The notes under the pieces: model-generated
Seen by the model: the letters and a program-made list of their open reading frames with translations, nothing else
Told to the model about the DNA's origin: nothing
Database searches by the model: none
Part shown: piece by piece, positions 24,507 to 37,076 of the stretch
Numbering within the stretch: the first letter of the stretch is position 1
Layout: the number at the start of each line of letters is the position of its first letter
DNA from: Rattus norvegicus
Lineage: Eukaryota; Chordata; Mammalia; Rodentia; Muridae
DNA: 64,000 nucleotides
NCBI RefSeq assembly: GCF_036323735.1
Contig: NC_086029.1
Location: forward strand, 11,455,816 to 11,519,815
Direction of reading: 5' to 3'
Made by a program: the position numbers and the translations under genes

Positions 24507-26725
24507 GAATTCGGTTAGTTCCCAATAGGCCGCAGTAGTAATAAGTGGACTGTTCGGAATATAGAAAAATTTTCACGAATGGAATCAAAATTTCTAGGCG
24601 AATTCAGTGAGTTCCCAATGGGACATGCTTGTATGAGTTTGCTTTTCAATATCGAGCAACATTTTAAGGAACGGAATCCAAGTATCATGGTGAATTGAGT
24701 AGGTGCAAAATAGGATTCGCATGTAATAAGCTTGTTATTCAAGATAGAGCAACGTTTTAACGAACTGAAACACTGTTTCTTTGTGAATTCAGTTAGTTCC
24801 TAGTAGCCTGCTCTTGTAATATGTGTACTTTTAAAGATTTATAAAAATTTGGTGAGCCGAATCTGAGTAACATGGTGAATTCGGTTATTTCCCAATAGGC
24901 CGCAGTAGTTATAAGTGGACTGTTCGGGATATAGAAAAATTTTCACGAATGGAATCAAAATTTCTAGGCGAATTCAGTGAGTTCCCAATGGGACATGCTT
25001 GTATGAGTTTGCTTTTCAATATCGAGCAACATTTTAAGGAACGGAATCCAAGTATCATGGTGAATTGAGTAGGTGCAAAATAGGATTCGCATGTAATAAG
25101 CTTGTTATTCAAGATAGAGCAACGTTTTAACGAACTGAAACACTGTTTCTTTGTGAATTCAGTTAGTTCCTAGTAGCCTGCTCTTGTAATATGTGTACTT
25201 TTAAAGATTTATAAAAATTTGGTGAGCCGAGTCTGAGTAACATGGTGAATTCGGTTAGTTCCCAATAGGCCTCAGTAGTTATAAGTGGACTGTTCGGGAT
25301 ATAGAAAAATTTTCACGAATGGAATCAAAATTTCTAGGCGAATTCATTGATTTCCCAATGGGATATGCTTGTATGAGTTTGCTCTTCAATATCGAGCAAC
25401 ATTTTAAGGAACGGAATCCAAGTATCATGGTGAATTGAGTAGGTTCCCAATAGGATTCGCATGTAATAAGCTTGTTATTCAAGATAGAGCAACGTTTTAA
25501 CGAACTGAAACACTGTTTCTTTGTGAATTCAGTTAGTTCCTAGTAGCCTGCTCTTGTAATATGTGTACTTTTAAAGATTTATAAAAATTTGGTGAGCCGA
25601 ATCTGAGTAACATGGTGAATTCGGTTAGTTCCCAATAGGCCGCAGTAGTAATAAGTGGACTGTTCGGGATATAGAAAAATTTTCACGAATGGAATCAAAA
25701 TTTCTAGGCGAATTCAGTGAGTTCCCAATGGGACATGCTTGTATGAGTTTGCTTTTCAATATCGAGCAACATTTTAAGGAACGGAATCCAAGTATCATGG
25801 TGAATTGAGTAGGTGCAAAATAGGATTCGCATGTAATAAGCTTGTTATTCAAGATAGAGCAACGTTTTAACGAACTGAAACACTGTTTCTTTGTGAATTC
25901 AGTTAGTTCCTAGTAGCCTGCTCTTGTAATATGTGTACTTTTAAAGATTTATAAAAATTTGGTGAGCCGAATCTGAGTAACATGGTGAATTCGGTTAGTT
26001 CCCAATAGGCCGCAGTAGTTATAAGTGGACTGTTCGGGATATAGAAAAATTTTCACGAATGGAATCAAAATTTCTAGGAGAATTCAGTGAGTTCCCAATG
26101 GGACATGCTTGTATGAGTTTGCTTTTCATTATCGAGCAACATTTTAAGGAACGGAATCCAAGTATCATGGTGAATTGAGTAGGTGCAAAATAGTATTCGC
26201 ATGTAATAAGCTTGTTATTCAAGATAGAGCAACGTTTTAACGACTGAAACACTGTTTCTTTGTGAATTCAGTTAGTTCCCTGTAGCCTGCACTTGTAATA
26301 TGTGTACTTTTAAAGATTTATAAAAATTTGGTGAGCCGAATCTGAGTAACATGGTGAATTCGGTTTGTTCCCAATAGGCCGCAGTAGTAATAAGTGGACT
26401 GTTCGGGATATAGAATAATTTTCACGAATGGAGTCAAAATTTCTAGGCGAATTCAGTGAGTTCCCAATGGCACATGCTTGTATGAGTTTGCTTTTCAATA
26501 TCGAGCAACATTTTAAGGAACGGAATCCAAGTATCATGGTGAATTGAGTAGGTTCAAAATAGGATTCGCATGTAATAAGCTTGTTATTCAAGATAGAGCA
26601 ACGTTTTAACGAACTGAAACACTGTTTCTTTGTGAATTCACTTAGTTCCTAGTAGCCTGCTCTTGTAATATGTGTACTTTTAAAGATTTATAAAAATTTG
26701 GTGAGCCGAATCTGAGTAACATGGT
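24507..26725 (+). repeat. Domain A2 HOR A-X-W-A-S-T (M67-M72)
   Basis: Starts are 24507, 24877, 25247, 25617, 25987 and 26356. M68 (24877) mixes GTTATAAG of S with TTCAATATC of class A. M69 is class W with private GGCCTCAG and GAATTCATTGATTT. M71 is S with ACGACTG, and M72 is T-like with GAATAATTTTC and CCCAATGGCAC. Confidence 0.75.
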
Positions 26726-27464
26726 GAAGTCGGTTAGTTCCCAATAGGCCGCAGTAGTTATAAGTGGACTGTTCGGGATATAGAAAAATTTTCACGAATG
26801 AAATCAAAATTTCTAGGCGAATTCAGTGAGTTCCCAATGGGACATGCTTGTATGAGTTTGCTCTTCACTATCGAGCAACATTTTAAGGAACGGAATCCAA
26901 GTATCATGGTTAATTGAGTAGGTGCAAAATAGGATTCGCATGTAATAAGCTTGTATTCAAGATAGAGCAACGTTTTAACGAACTGAAACACTGTTTCTTT
27001 GTGAATTCAGTTAGTTCCTAGTAGCCTGCTCTTGTAATATGTGTACTTTTAAAGATTTATAAAAATTTGGTGAGCCGAATCTGAGTAACATGGTGAATTC
27101 GGTTAGTTCCCAATAGGCCGCAGTAGTTATAAGTGGACTGTTCGGGATATAGAAAAATTTTCACGAATGGAATCAAAATTTCTAGGCGAATTCAGTGAGT
27201 TCCCAATGGGACATGCTTGTATGAGTTTGCTTTTCATTATCGAGCAACATTTTAAGGAATGGAATCCAAGTATCATGGTGAATTGAGTAGGTTCCCAATA
27301 GGATTCGCATGTAATAAGCTTGTTATTCAAGATAGAGCAACGTTTTAACGAACTGAAACACTGTTTCTTTGTGAATTCAGTTAGTTCTTAGTAGCCTGCT
27401 CTTGTAATATGTGTACTTTTAAAGATTTATAAACATTTGGTGAGCCGAATCTGAGTAACATGGT
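26726..27464 (+). repeat. Domain A/B boundary monomers (M73-M74)
   Basis: M73 (26726) begins GAAGTCGG, so its EcoRI site is lost. It has CTCTTCACTATC, CATGGTTAATTG, domain-A-type GTGCAAAATAGG and a one-base loss (CTTGTATTCAAG). M74 (27095) is the first of the run with GTTCCCAATAGG in S3, along with TTCATTATC and GGAATGGAATCC. The switch in S3 state falls between about 26920 and 27290. Confidence 0.7.
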
Positions 27465-29310
27465 GAATTCGGTTAGTTCCCAATAGGCCGCAGTAGTAAT
27501 AAGTGGACTATCGGTATATAGAAAAATTTTCACGAATGGAATCAAAATTTCTAGGCGAATTCAGTGAGTGCCCAATGGACATGCTTGTATGAGTTTGCTT
27601 TTCATTATCGAGCAACATTTTAAGGAACGGAATCCAAGTATCATGGTGAATTGAGTAGGTTCCCAATAGGATTCGCATGTAATAAGCTTGTTATTCAAGA
27701 TAGAGCAACGCTTTAACGAACTGAAACACTGTTTCTTTGTGAATTCAGTTAGTTCCTAGTAGCCTGCTCTTGTAATATGTGTACTTTTAAAGATTTATAA
27801 AAATTTTGTGAGCCGAATCTGAGTAACATGGTGAATTGGGTTTGTTCCCAATAGGCCGCAGTAGTAATAAGAGGACTGTTCGGGATATAGAAAAATTTTC
27901 ACGAATGGAATCAAAATTTCTAGGCGAATTCAGTGAGTTCCCAATGGGACATGCTTGTATGAGTTTGCTTTTCAATATCGAGCAACATTTTAAGGAACGG
28001 AATCCAAGTATCATGGTGAATTGAGTAGGTGCAAAATAGGATTCGCATGTAATAAGCTTGTTTTTCAAGATAGAGCAACGTTTTCACGAACTGAAACACT
28101 GTTTCTTTGTGAATTCAGTTAGTTCCTAGTAGCCTGCTCTTGTAATATGTGTACTTTTAAAGATTTATAAAAATTTGGTGAGCCGAATCTGAGTAACATG
28201 GTGAATTCGGTTTGTTCCCAATAGGCCGCAGTAGTAATAAGTGGACTGTTGGGGATATAGAAAAATTTTCACGAATGGAATCAAAACTTCTAGGCGAATT
28301 CAGTGAGTGCCCAATGGACATGCTTGTATGAGTTTGCTTTTCATTATCGAGCAACATTTTAAGGAACGGAATCCAAGTATCATGGTGAATTGAGTAGGTT
28401 CCCAATAGGATTCGCATGTAATAAGCTTGTAATTCAAGATAGAGCAACGTTTTAACGAACTGAAACACTGATTCTTTGTGAATTCAGTTAGTTCCTAGTA
28501 GCCTGCTCTTGTAATATGTGTACTTTTAAAGATTTATAAAATTTTTTGAGCCGAATCTGAGTAACATGGTGAATTCGGTTAGTTCCCAATAGGCCGCAGT
28601 AGTAATAAGTGGACTGTTCGGGATATAGAAAAATTTTCACGAATGGAATCAAAATTTCTAGGCGAATTCAGTGAGTTCCCAATGGGACATGCTTGTATGA
28701 GTTTGCTCTTCAATATCGAGCAACATTTTAAGGAACGGAATCCAAGTATCATGGTGAATTGAGTAGGTTCCCAATAGGATTCGCATGTAATAAGCTTGTT
28801 ATTCAAGATAGAGCAACGCTTTAACGAACTGAAACACTGTTTCTTTGTGAATTCAGTTAGTTCCTAGTAGCCTGCTCTTGTAATATGTGTACTTTTAAAG
28901 ATTTATAAAAATTTGCTGAGCCGAATCTGAGTAACATGGTGAATTCGGTTTGTTCCCAATAGGCCGCAGTAGTAATAAGTGGACTGTTCGGGATATAGAA
29001 AAATTTTCACGAATGGAATCAAAATTTCTAGGCGAATTCAGTGAGTTCCCAATGGGACATGCTTGTATGAGTTTGCTTTTCAATATCGAGCAACATTTTA
29101 AGGAACGGAATCCAAGTATCATGGTTAATTGAGTAGGTGCAAAATAGGATTCGCATGTAATAAGCTTGTTATTCAAGATAGTGCAACGTTTTAACGAACT
29201 GAAACACTGTTTCTTTGTGAATTCAGTTAGTTCCTAGTAGCCTGCTCTTGTAATATGTGTACTTTTAAAGATTTATAAAAATTTGGTGAGCCGAATCTGA
29301 GTAACATGGT
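27465..29310 (+). repeat. Domain B1 monomers M75-M79
   Basis: Starts are 27465, 27833, 28203, 28571 and 28941. M75 has GGACTATCGG and GAGTGCCCAATGGAC. M76 has GAATTGGG in place of the first EcoRI site, GAGGACTG and GTGCAAAATAGG. M77 has CTGTTGGGGAT, AAAACTTCTAGG and GAGTGCCCAATGGAC. The S4 before M78 has TATAAAATTTTTTGAG. The S4 before M79 has TTGCTGAG, and M79 itself has GATAGTGCAACG. M77-M79 recur at 31900-33007. Confidence 0.75.
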
Positions 29311-31899
29311 GAATTCGGTTTGTTCCCAATAGGCCGCAGTAGTAATAAGTGGACTGTTCGGGATATAGAAAAATTTTCACGAATGGAATCAAAATTTCTA
29401 GGCGAATTCAGTGAGTTCCCAATGGGACATGCTTGTATGAGTTTGCTTTTCAGTATCGAGCAATATTTTAAGGAACGGAATCCAAGTATCATGGTGAATT
29501 GAGTAGGTTCCCAATAGGATTCGCATGTAATAAGCTTGTTATTCAAGATAGAGCAACGTTTTAACGAACTGAAACACTGTTTCTTTGTGAATTCAGTTAG
29601 TTCCTAGTAGCCTGCTCTTGTAATATGTGTACTTTTAAAGATTTATAAAAATTTGGTGAGCCGAATCTGAGTAACATGGTGAATTCGGTTAGTTCCCAAT
29701 AGGCCGCAGTAGTAATAAGTGGACTGTTCGGGATATAGAAAAATTTTCACGAATGGAATCAAAATTTCTAGGCGAATTCAGTGAGTTCCCAATGGGACAT
29801 GCTTGTATGAGTTTGCTTTTCAATATCGAGCAACATTTTAAGGAACGGAATCCAAGTATCATAGTTAATTGAGTAGCTGCAAAATAGGATTCGCATGTAA
29901 TAAGCATGTTATTCAAGATAGAGCAACGTTTTAACGAACTGAAACACTGTTTCTTTTTGAATTCAGTTAGTTCCTAGTAGCCTGCTCTTATAATATGTGT
30001 ACTTTTAAAGATTTATAAAAATTTGGTGAGCCGAATCTGAGTAACATGGTGAATTCGGTTACTTCCCAATAGGCCGCAGTAGTTATAAGTGGACTGTTCG
30101 GGATATAGAAAAAATTTCACGAATGGAATCAAAATTTCTAGGCTAATTCAGTGAGTTCCCAATGGGACATGCTTGTATGAGTTTGCTTTTCATTATCGAG
30201 CAACATTTGAAGGAATGGAATCCAAGTATCATGGTGAATTGAGTAGGTTCCCAATAGGATTCGTATGTAATAAGCTTGTTATTCAAGATAGAGCAACGTT
30301 TTAACGAACTGAAACACTGTTTCTTAGTGAATTCAGTTAGTTCCTAGTAGCCTGCTCTTGTAATATGTGTACTTTTAAAGATTTATAAACATTTGGTGAG
30401 CCGAATCTGAGTAACATGGTGAATTCGGTTAGTTCCCAATAGGCCGCAGTAGTAATAAGTGGACTATCGGGATATAGAAAAATTTTCACGAATGGAATCA
30501 AAATTTCTAGGCGAATTCAGTGAGTGCCCAATGGACATGCTTGTATGAGTTTGCTTTTCAATATCGAGCAACATTTTAAGGAACGGAATCCAAGTATCAT
30601 GGTGAATTGAATAGGTTCCCAATAGGATTCGCATGTAATAAGCTTGTTATTCAAGATAGAGCAACGTTTTAACGAACTGAAACACTGTTTCTTTGTGAAT
30701 TCAGTTAGTTCCTAGTAGCCTGCTCTTGTAATATGTGTACTTTTAAAGATTTATAAAAATTTGGTGAGCCGAATCTGAGTAACATGGTGAATTCGGTTAG
30801 TTCCCAATAGGCCGCAGTAGTAATAAGTGGACTGTTCGGGATATAGAAAAATTTTCACGAATGGAATCAAAATTTCTAGGCGAATTCAGTGAGTTCCCAA
30901 TGGGACATGCTTGTATGAGTTTGCTCTTCAATATCGAGCAACATTTTAAGGAACGGAATCCAAGTATCATGGTGAATTGAGTAGGTTCCCAATAGGATTC
31001 GCATGTAATAAGCTTGTTATTCAAGATAGAGCAACGTTTTAACGAACTGAAAAACTGTTTCTTTGTGAATTCAGTTCGTTCCTAGTAGCCTGCTCTTGTA
31101 ATATGTGTACTTTTAAAGATTTATAAAAATTTGGTGAGCCGAATCTGAGTAACATGGTGAATTCGGTTAGGTCCCAATAGGCCGCAGTAGTAATAAGTGG
31201 ACTGTTCGGGATATAGAAAAATTTTCACGAATGGAATCAAAATTTCTAGGCGAATTCAGTGAGTTCCCAATGGGACATGCTTGTATGAGTTTGCTTTTCA
31301 ATATCGAGCAACATTTTAAGGAACGGAATCCAAGTATCATGGTGAATTGAGTAGGTTCCAAATAGGATTTGCATGTATTTACGCTTGTTATTCAAGATAG
31401 AGCAACGTTTTAACGAACTGAAACACTGTTTCTTTGTGAATTCAGTTAGTTCCTAGTAGCCTGCTCTTGTAATATGTGTACTTTTAAAGATTTATAAAAA
31501 TTTGGTGAGCCGAATCTGAGTAACATGGTGAATTCGATTTGTTCCCAATAGGCCGCAGTAGTAATAAGTGGACTGTTCGGGATATAGAAAAATTTTCACG
31601 AATGGAATCAAAATTTCTAGGCGAATTCAGTGAGTTCCCAATGGGACATGCTTGTATGAGTTTGCTTTTCATTATCGAGCAACATTTTAAGGAACGGAAT
31701 CCAAGGATCATGATGAATTGAGTAGGTTCCCAATAGGATTCGCATGTAATAAGCTTGTTATACAGGATAGAGCAACGTTTTCACGAACTGAAACACTGTT
31801 TCTTTGTGAATTCAGTTAGTTCCTAGTAGCCTGCTCTTGTAATATGTGTACTTTTAAAGATTTATAAAAATTTGGTGAGCCGAATCTGAGTAACATGGT
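29311..31899 (+). repeat. Seven-monomer segment, left copy of a 4436-bp-offset duplication (M80-M86)
   Basis: Starts are 29311, 29681, 30051, 30421, 30789, 31159 and 31530. Markers in order are GAGCAATATTTTAAGG (M80), CATAGTTAATTG, GTAGCTGC and AAGCATG (M81), GGTTACTTCCC and CATTTGAAGGAATGG (M82), GGACTATCGGG and GTGCCCAATGGAC (M83), a TTTGCTCTTC monomer (M84), GGTTAGGTCCC and TATTTACGCTTG (M85), and GAATTCGATTTG with GGATCATGATG (M86). All recur in order at 33747-36336. Confidence 0.85.
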
Positions 31900-33746
31900 G
31901 AATTCGGTTTGTTCCCAATAGGCCGCAGTAGTAATAAGTGGACTGTTGGGGATATAGAAAAATTTTCACGAATGGAATCAAAACTTCTAGGCGAATTCAG
32001 TGAGTGCCCAATGGACATGCTTGTATGAGTTTGCTTTTCATTATCGAGCAACATTTTAAGGAACGGAATCCAAGTATCATGGTGAATTGAGTAGGTTCCC
32101 AATAGGATTCGCATGTAATAAGCTTGTAATTCAAGATAGAGCAACGTTTTAACGAACTGAAACACTGATTCTTTGTGAATTCAGTTAGTTCCTAGTAGCC
32201 TGCTCTTGTAATATGTGTACTTTTAAAGATTTATAAAATTTTTTGAGCCGAATCTGAGTAACATGGTGAATTCGGTTAGTTCCCAATAGGCCGCAGTAGT
32301 AATAAGTGGACTGTTCGGGATATAGAAAAATTTTCACGAATGGAATCAAAATTTCTAGGCGAATTCAGTGAGTTCCCAATGGGACATGCTTGTATGAGTT
32401 TGCTCTTCAATATCGAGCAACATTTTAAGCAACGGAATCCAAGTATCATGGTGAATTGAGTAGGTTCCCAATAGGATTCGCATGTAATAAGCTTGTTATT
32501 CAAGATAGAGCAACGCTTTAACGAACTGAAACACTGTTTCTTTGTGAATTCAGTTAGTTCCTAGTAGCCTGCTCTTGTAATATGTGTACTTTTAAAGATT
32601 TATAAAAATTTGCTGAGCAGAATCTGAGTAACATGGTGAATTCGGTTTGTTCCCAACAGGCCGCAGTAGTAATAAGTGGACTGTTCGGGATATAGAAAAA
32701 TTTTCACGAATGGAATCAAAATTTCTAGGCGAATTCAGTGAGTTCCCAATGGGACATGCTTGTATGAGTTTGCTTTTCAATATCGAGCAACATTTTAAGG
32801 AACGGAATCCAAGTATCATGGTGAATTGAGTAGGTGCAAAATAGGATTCGCATGTAATAAGCTTGTTATTCAAGATAGAGCAACGTTTTCACGAACTGAA
32901 ACACTGTTTCTTTGTGAATTCAGTTAGTTCCTAGTAGCCTGCTCTTGTAATATGTGTACTTTTAAAGATTTATAAAAATTTGGTGAGCCGAATCTGAGTA
33001 ACATGGTGAATTCGGTTTGTTCCCAATAGGCCGCAGTAGTAATAAGTGGACTGTTGGGGATATAGAAAAATTTTCACGAATGGAATCAAAACTTCTAGGC
33101 GAATTCAGTGAGTGCCCAATGGACATGCTTGTATGAGTTTGCTTTTCATTATCGAGCAACATTTTAAGGAACGGAATCCAAGTATCATGGTGAATTGAGT
33201 AGGTTCCCAAAAGGATTCGCATGTAATAAGCTTGTAATTCAAGATAGAGCAACGTTTTAACGAACTGAAACACTGTTTCTTTGTGAATTCAGTTAGTTCC
33301 TAGTAGCCTGCTCTTGCAATATGTGTACTTTTAAAGATTTATAAAAATTTGGTGAGCCGAATCTGAGTAACATGGTGAATTCGGTTAGTTCCCAATAGGC
33401 CGCAGTAGTAATAAGTGGACTGTTTGGGATATAGAAAAATTTTCACGAATGGAATCAAAATTTCTAGGCGAATTCAGTGAGTTCCCAATGGGACATGCTT
33501 GTATGAGTTTGCTTTTCAATATCGAGCAACATTTTAAGGAACGGAATCCAAGTATCATGGTTAATAGAGTAGGTGCAAAATAGGATTCGCATGTAATAAG
33601 CTTGTTATTCAAGATAGTGCAACGTTTTAACGAACTGAAACACTGTTTCTTTGTGAATTCAGTTAGTTCCTAGTAGCCTGCTCTTGTAATATGTGTACTT
33701 TTAAAGATTTATAAAAATTTGGTGAGCCGAATCTGAGTAACATGGT
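31900..33746 (+). repeat. Domain B1 monomers M87-M91 with chimeric copies
   Basis: Starts are 31900, 32268, 32638, 33008 and 33377. M87-M88 copy M77-M78 (CTGTTGGGGAT, AAAACTTCTAGG, CTGATTCTTTG, then TATAAAATTTTTTGAG). M89 opens after the TTGCTGAG marker of M79 but ends with TTTTCACGAACTG like M76, so it looks like a crossover product. M90 again resembles M77 (private CCCAAAAGG). M91 ends with GATAGTGCAACG like M79. Confidence 0.75.
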
Positions 33747-36336
33747 GAATTCGGTTTGTTCCCAATAGGCCGCAGTAGTAATAAGTGGACTGTTCGGGAT
33801 ATAGAAAAATTTTCACGAATGGAGTCAAAATTTCTAGGCGAATTCAGTGAGTTCCCAATGGGACATGCTTGTATGAGTTTGCTTTTCAATATCGAGCAAT
33901 ATTTTAAGGAACGGAATCCAAGTATCATGGTGAATTGAGTAGGTTCCCAATAGGATTCGCATGTAATAAGCTTGTTATTCAAGATAGAGCAACGTTTTAA
34001 CGAACTGAAACACTGTTTCTTTGTGAATTCACTTAGTTCCTAGTAGCCTGCTCTTGTAATATGTGTACTTTTAAAGATTTATAAAAATTTGGTGAGCCGA
34101 ATCTGAGTAACATGGTGAATTCGGTTAGTTCCCAATAGGCCGCAGTAGTAATAAGTGGACTGTTCGGGATATAGAAAAATTTTCACGAATGGAATCAAAA
34201 TTTCTAGGCGAATTCAGTGAGTTCCCAATGGGACATGCTTGTATGAGTTTGCTTTTCAATATCGAGCAACATTTTAAGGAACGGAATCCAAGTATCATAG
34301 TTAATTGAGTAGCTGCAAAATAGGATTCGCATGTAATAAGCATGTTATTCAAGATAGAGCAACGTTTTAACGAACTGAAACACTGTTTCTTTGTGAATTC
34401 AGTTAGTTCCTAGTAGCCTGCTCTTATAATATGTGTACTTTTAAAGATTTATAAAAATTTGGTGAGCCGAATCTGAGTAACATGGTGAATTCGGTTACTT
34501 CCCAATAGGCCGCAGTAGTTATAAGTGGACTGTTCGGGATATAGAAAAATTTTCACGAATGGAATCAAAATTTCTAGGCGAATTCAGTGAGTTCCCAATG
34601 GGACATGCTTGTATGAGTTTGCTTTTCATTATCGAGCAACATTTGAAGGAATGGAATCCAAGTATCATGGTGAATTGAGTAGGTTCCCAATAGGATTCGT
34701 ATGTAATAAGCTTGTTATTCAAGATAGAGCAACGTTTTAACGAACTGAAACACTGTTTCTTAGTGAATTCAGTTAGTTCCTAGTAGCCTGCTCTTGTAAT
34801 ATGTGTACTTTTAAAGATTTATAAACATTTGGTGAGCCGAATCTGAGTAACATGGTGAATTCGGTTAGTTCCCAATAGGCCGCAGTAGTAATAAGTGGAC
34901 TATCGGGATATAGAAAAATTTTCACGAATGGAATCAAAATTTCTAGGCGAATTCAGTGAGTGCCCAATGGACATGCTTGTATGAGTTTGCTTTTCAATAT
35001 CGAGCAACATTTTAAGGAACGGAATCCAAGTATCATGGTGAATTGAGTAGGTTCCCAATAGGATTCGCATGTAATAAGCTTGTTATTCAAGATAGAGCAA
35101 CGTTTTAACGAACTGAAACACTGTTTCTTTGTGAATTCAGTTAGTTCCTAGTAGCCTGCTCTTGTAATATGTGTACTTTTAAAGATTTATAAAAATTTGG
35201 TGAGCCGAATCTGAGTAACATGGTGAATTCGGTTAGTTCCCAATAGGCCGCAGTAGTAATAAGTGGACTGTTCGGGATATAGAAAAATTTTCACGAATGG
35301 AATCAAAATTTCTAGGCGAATTCAGTGAGTTCCCAATGGGACATGCTTGTATGAGTTTGCTCTTCAATATCGAGCAACATTTTAAGGAACGGAATCCAAG
35401 TATCATGGTGAATTGAGTAGGTTCCCAATAGGATTCGCATGTAATAAGCTTGTTATTCAAGATAGAGCAACGTTTTAACGAACTGAAAAACTGTTTCTTT
35501 GTGAATTCAGTTCGTTCCTAGTAGCCTGCTCTTGTAATATGTGTACTTTTAAAGATTTATAAAAATTTGGTGAGCCGAATCTGAGTAACATGGTGAATTC
35601 GGTTAGGTCCCAATAGGCCGCAGTAGTAATAAGTGGACTGTTCGGGGATATAGAAAAATTTTCACGAATGGAATCAAAATTTCTAGGCGAATTCAGTGAG
35701 TTCCCAATGGGACATGCTTGTATGAGTTTGCTTTTCAATATCGAGCAACATTTTAAGGAACGGAATCCAAGTATCATGGTGAATTGAGTAGGTTCCCAAT
35801 AGGATTTGCATGTATTTACGCTTGTTATTCAAGATAGAGCAACGTTTTAACGAACTGAAACACTGTTTCTTTGTGAATTCAGTTAGTTCCTAGTAGCCTG
35901 CTCTTGTAATATGTGTACTTTTAAAGATTTATAAAAATTTGGTGAGCCGAATCTGAGTAACATGGTGAATTCGATTTGTTCCCAATAGGCCGCAGTAGTA
36001 ATAAGTGGACTGTTCGGGATATAGAAAAATTTTCACGAATGGAATCAAAATTTCTAGGCGAATTCAGTGAGTTCCCAATGGGACATGCTTGTATGAGTTT
36101 GCTTTTCATTATCGAGCAACATTTTAAGGAACGGAATCCAAGGATCATGATGAATTGAGTAGGTTCCCAATAGGATTCGCATGTAATAAGCTTGTTATAC
36201 AGGATAGAGCAACGTTTTAACGAACTGAAACACTGTTTCTTTGTGAATTCAGTTAGTTCCTAGTAGCCTGCTCTTGTAATATGTGTACTTTTAAAGATTT
36301 ATAAAAATTTGGTGAGCCGAATCTGAGTAACATGGT
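33747..36336 (+). repeat. Seven-monomer segment, right copy (M92-M98)
   Basis: Starts are 33747, 34117, 34487, 34857, 35225, 35595 and 35967. It repeats the marker series of 29311-31899 at an offset of 4436. Small differences exist: GAATGGAGTC in M92 against GAATGGAATC in M80, and an extra G (TTCGGGGATATAG) in M97. M97 is 372 bases. Confidence 0.85.
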
Positions 36337-37076
36337 GAATTCGGTTAGTTCCCAATAGGACGCAGTAGTAATAAGTGGACTGTTGGGGATATAGAAAAAT
36401 TTTCACGAATGGAATCAAAATTTCTAGGAGAATTCAGTGAGTTCCCAATGGGACATGCTTGTATGAGTTTGCTCTTCAATATCGAGCAACATTTTAAGGA
36501 ACGGAATCCAAGTATCATGGTGAATTGAGTAGGTTCCCAATAGGATTCGCATGTAATAAGCTTGTCATTCAAGATAGAGCAACGTTTTAACGAACTGAAA
36601 CACTGTTTCTTTGTGAATTCAGTTCGTTCCTAGTAGCCTGCTCTTGTAATATGTGTACTTTTAAAGATTTATAAAAATTTGGTGAGCCGAATCTGAGTAA
36701 CATGGTGAATTCGGTTAGTTCCCAATAGGCCGCAGTAGTAATAAGTGGACTGTTCGGGATATAGAAAAATTTTCACGAATGGAATCAAAATTTCTAGGCG
36801 AATTCAGTGAGTTCCCAATGGGACATGCTTGTATGAGTTTGCTTTTCATTATCGAGCAACATTTTAAGGAACGGAATCCAAGTATCATGGTTAATTGAGT
36901 AGGCTACCAATAGGATTGGCATGTAATAAGCTTGTTATTCAAGATAGAGCAACGTTTTAACGAACTGAAACACTGTTTCTTTGTGAATTCAGTTAGTTCC
37001 TAGTAGCCTGCTCTTGTAATATGTGTACTTTTAAAGATTTATAAAAATTTGGTGAGCCGAATCTGAGTAACATGGT
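36337..37076 (+). repeat. First class D monomer and follower (M99-M100)
   Basis: M99 (36337) is the first monomer with GGACGCAG and CTGTTGGGG together, the class D marker of domain B2. M100 (36707) has a private GTAGGCTACCAATAGG and GGATTGGCATG. Confidence 0.75.
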
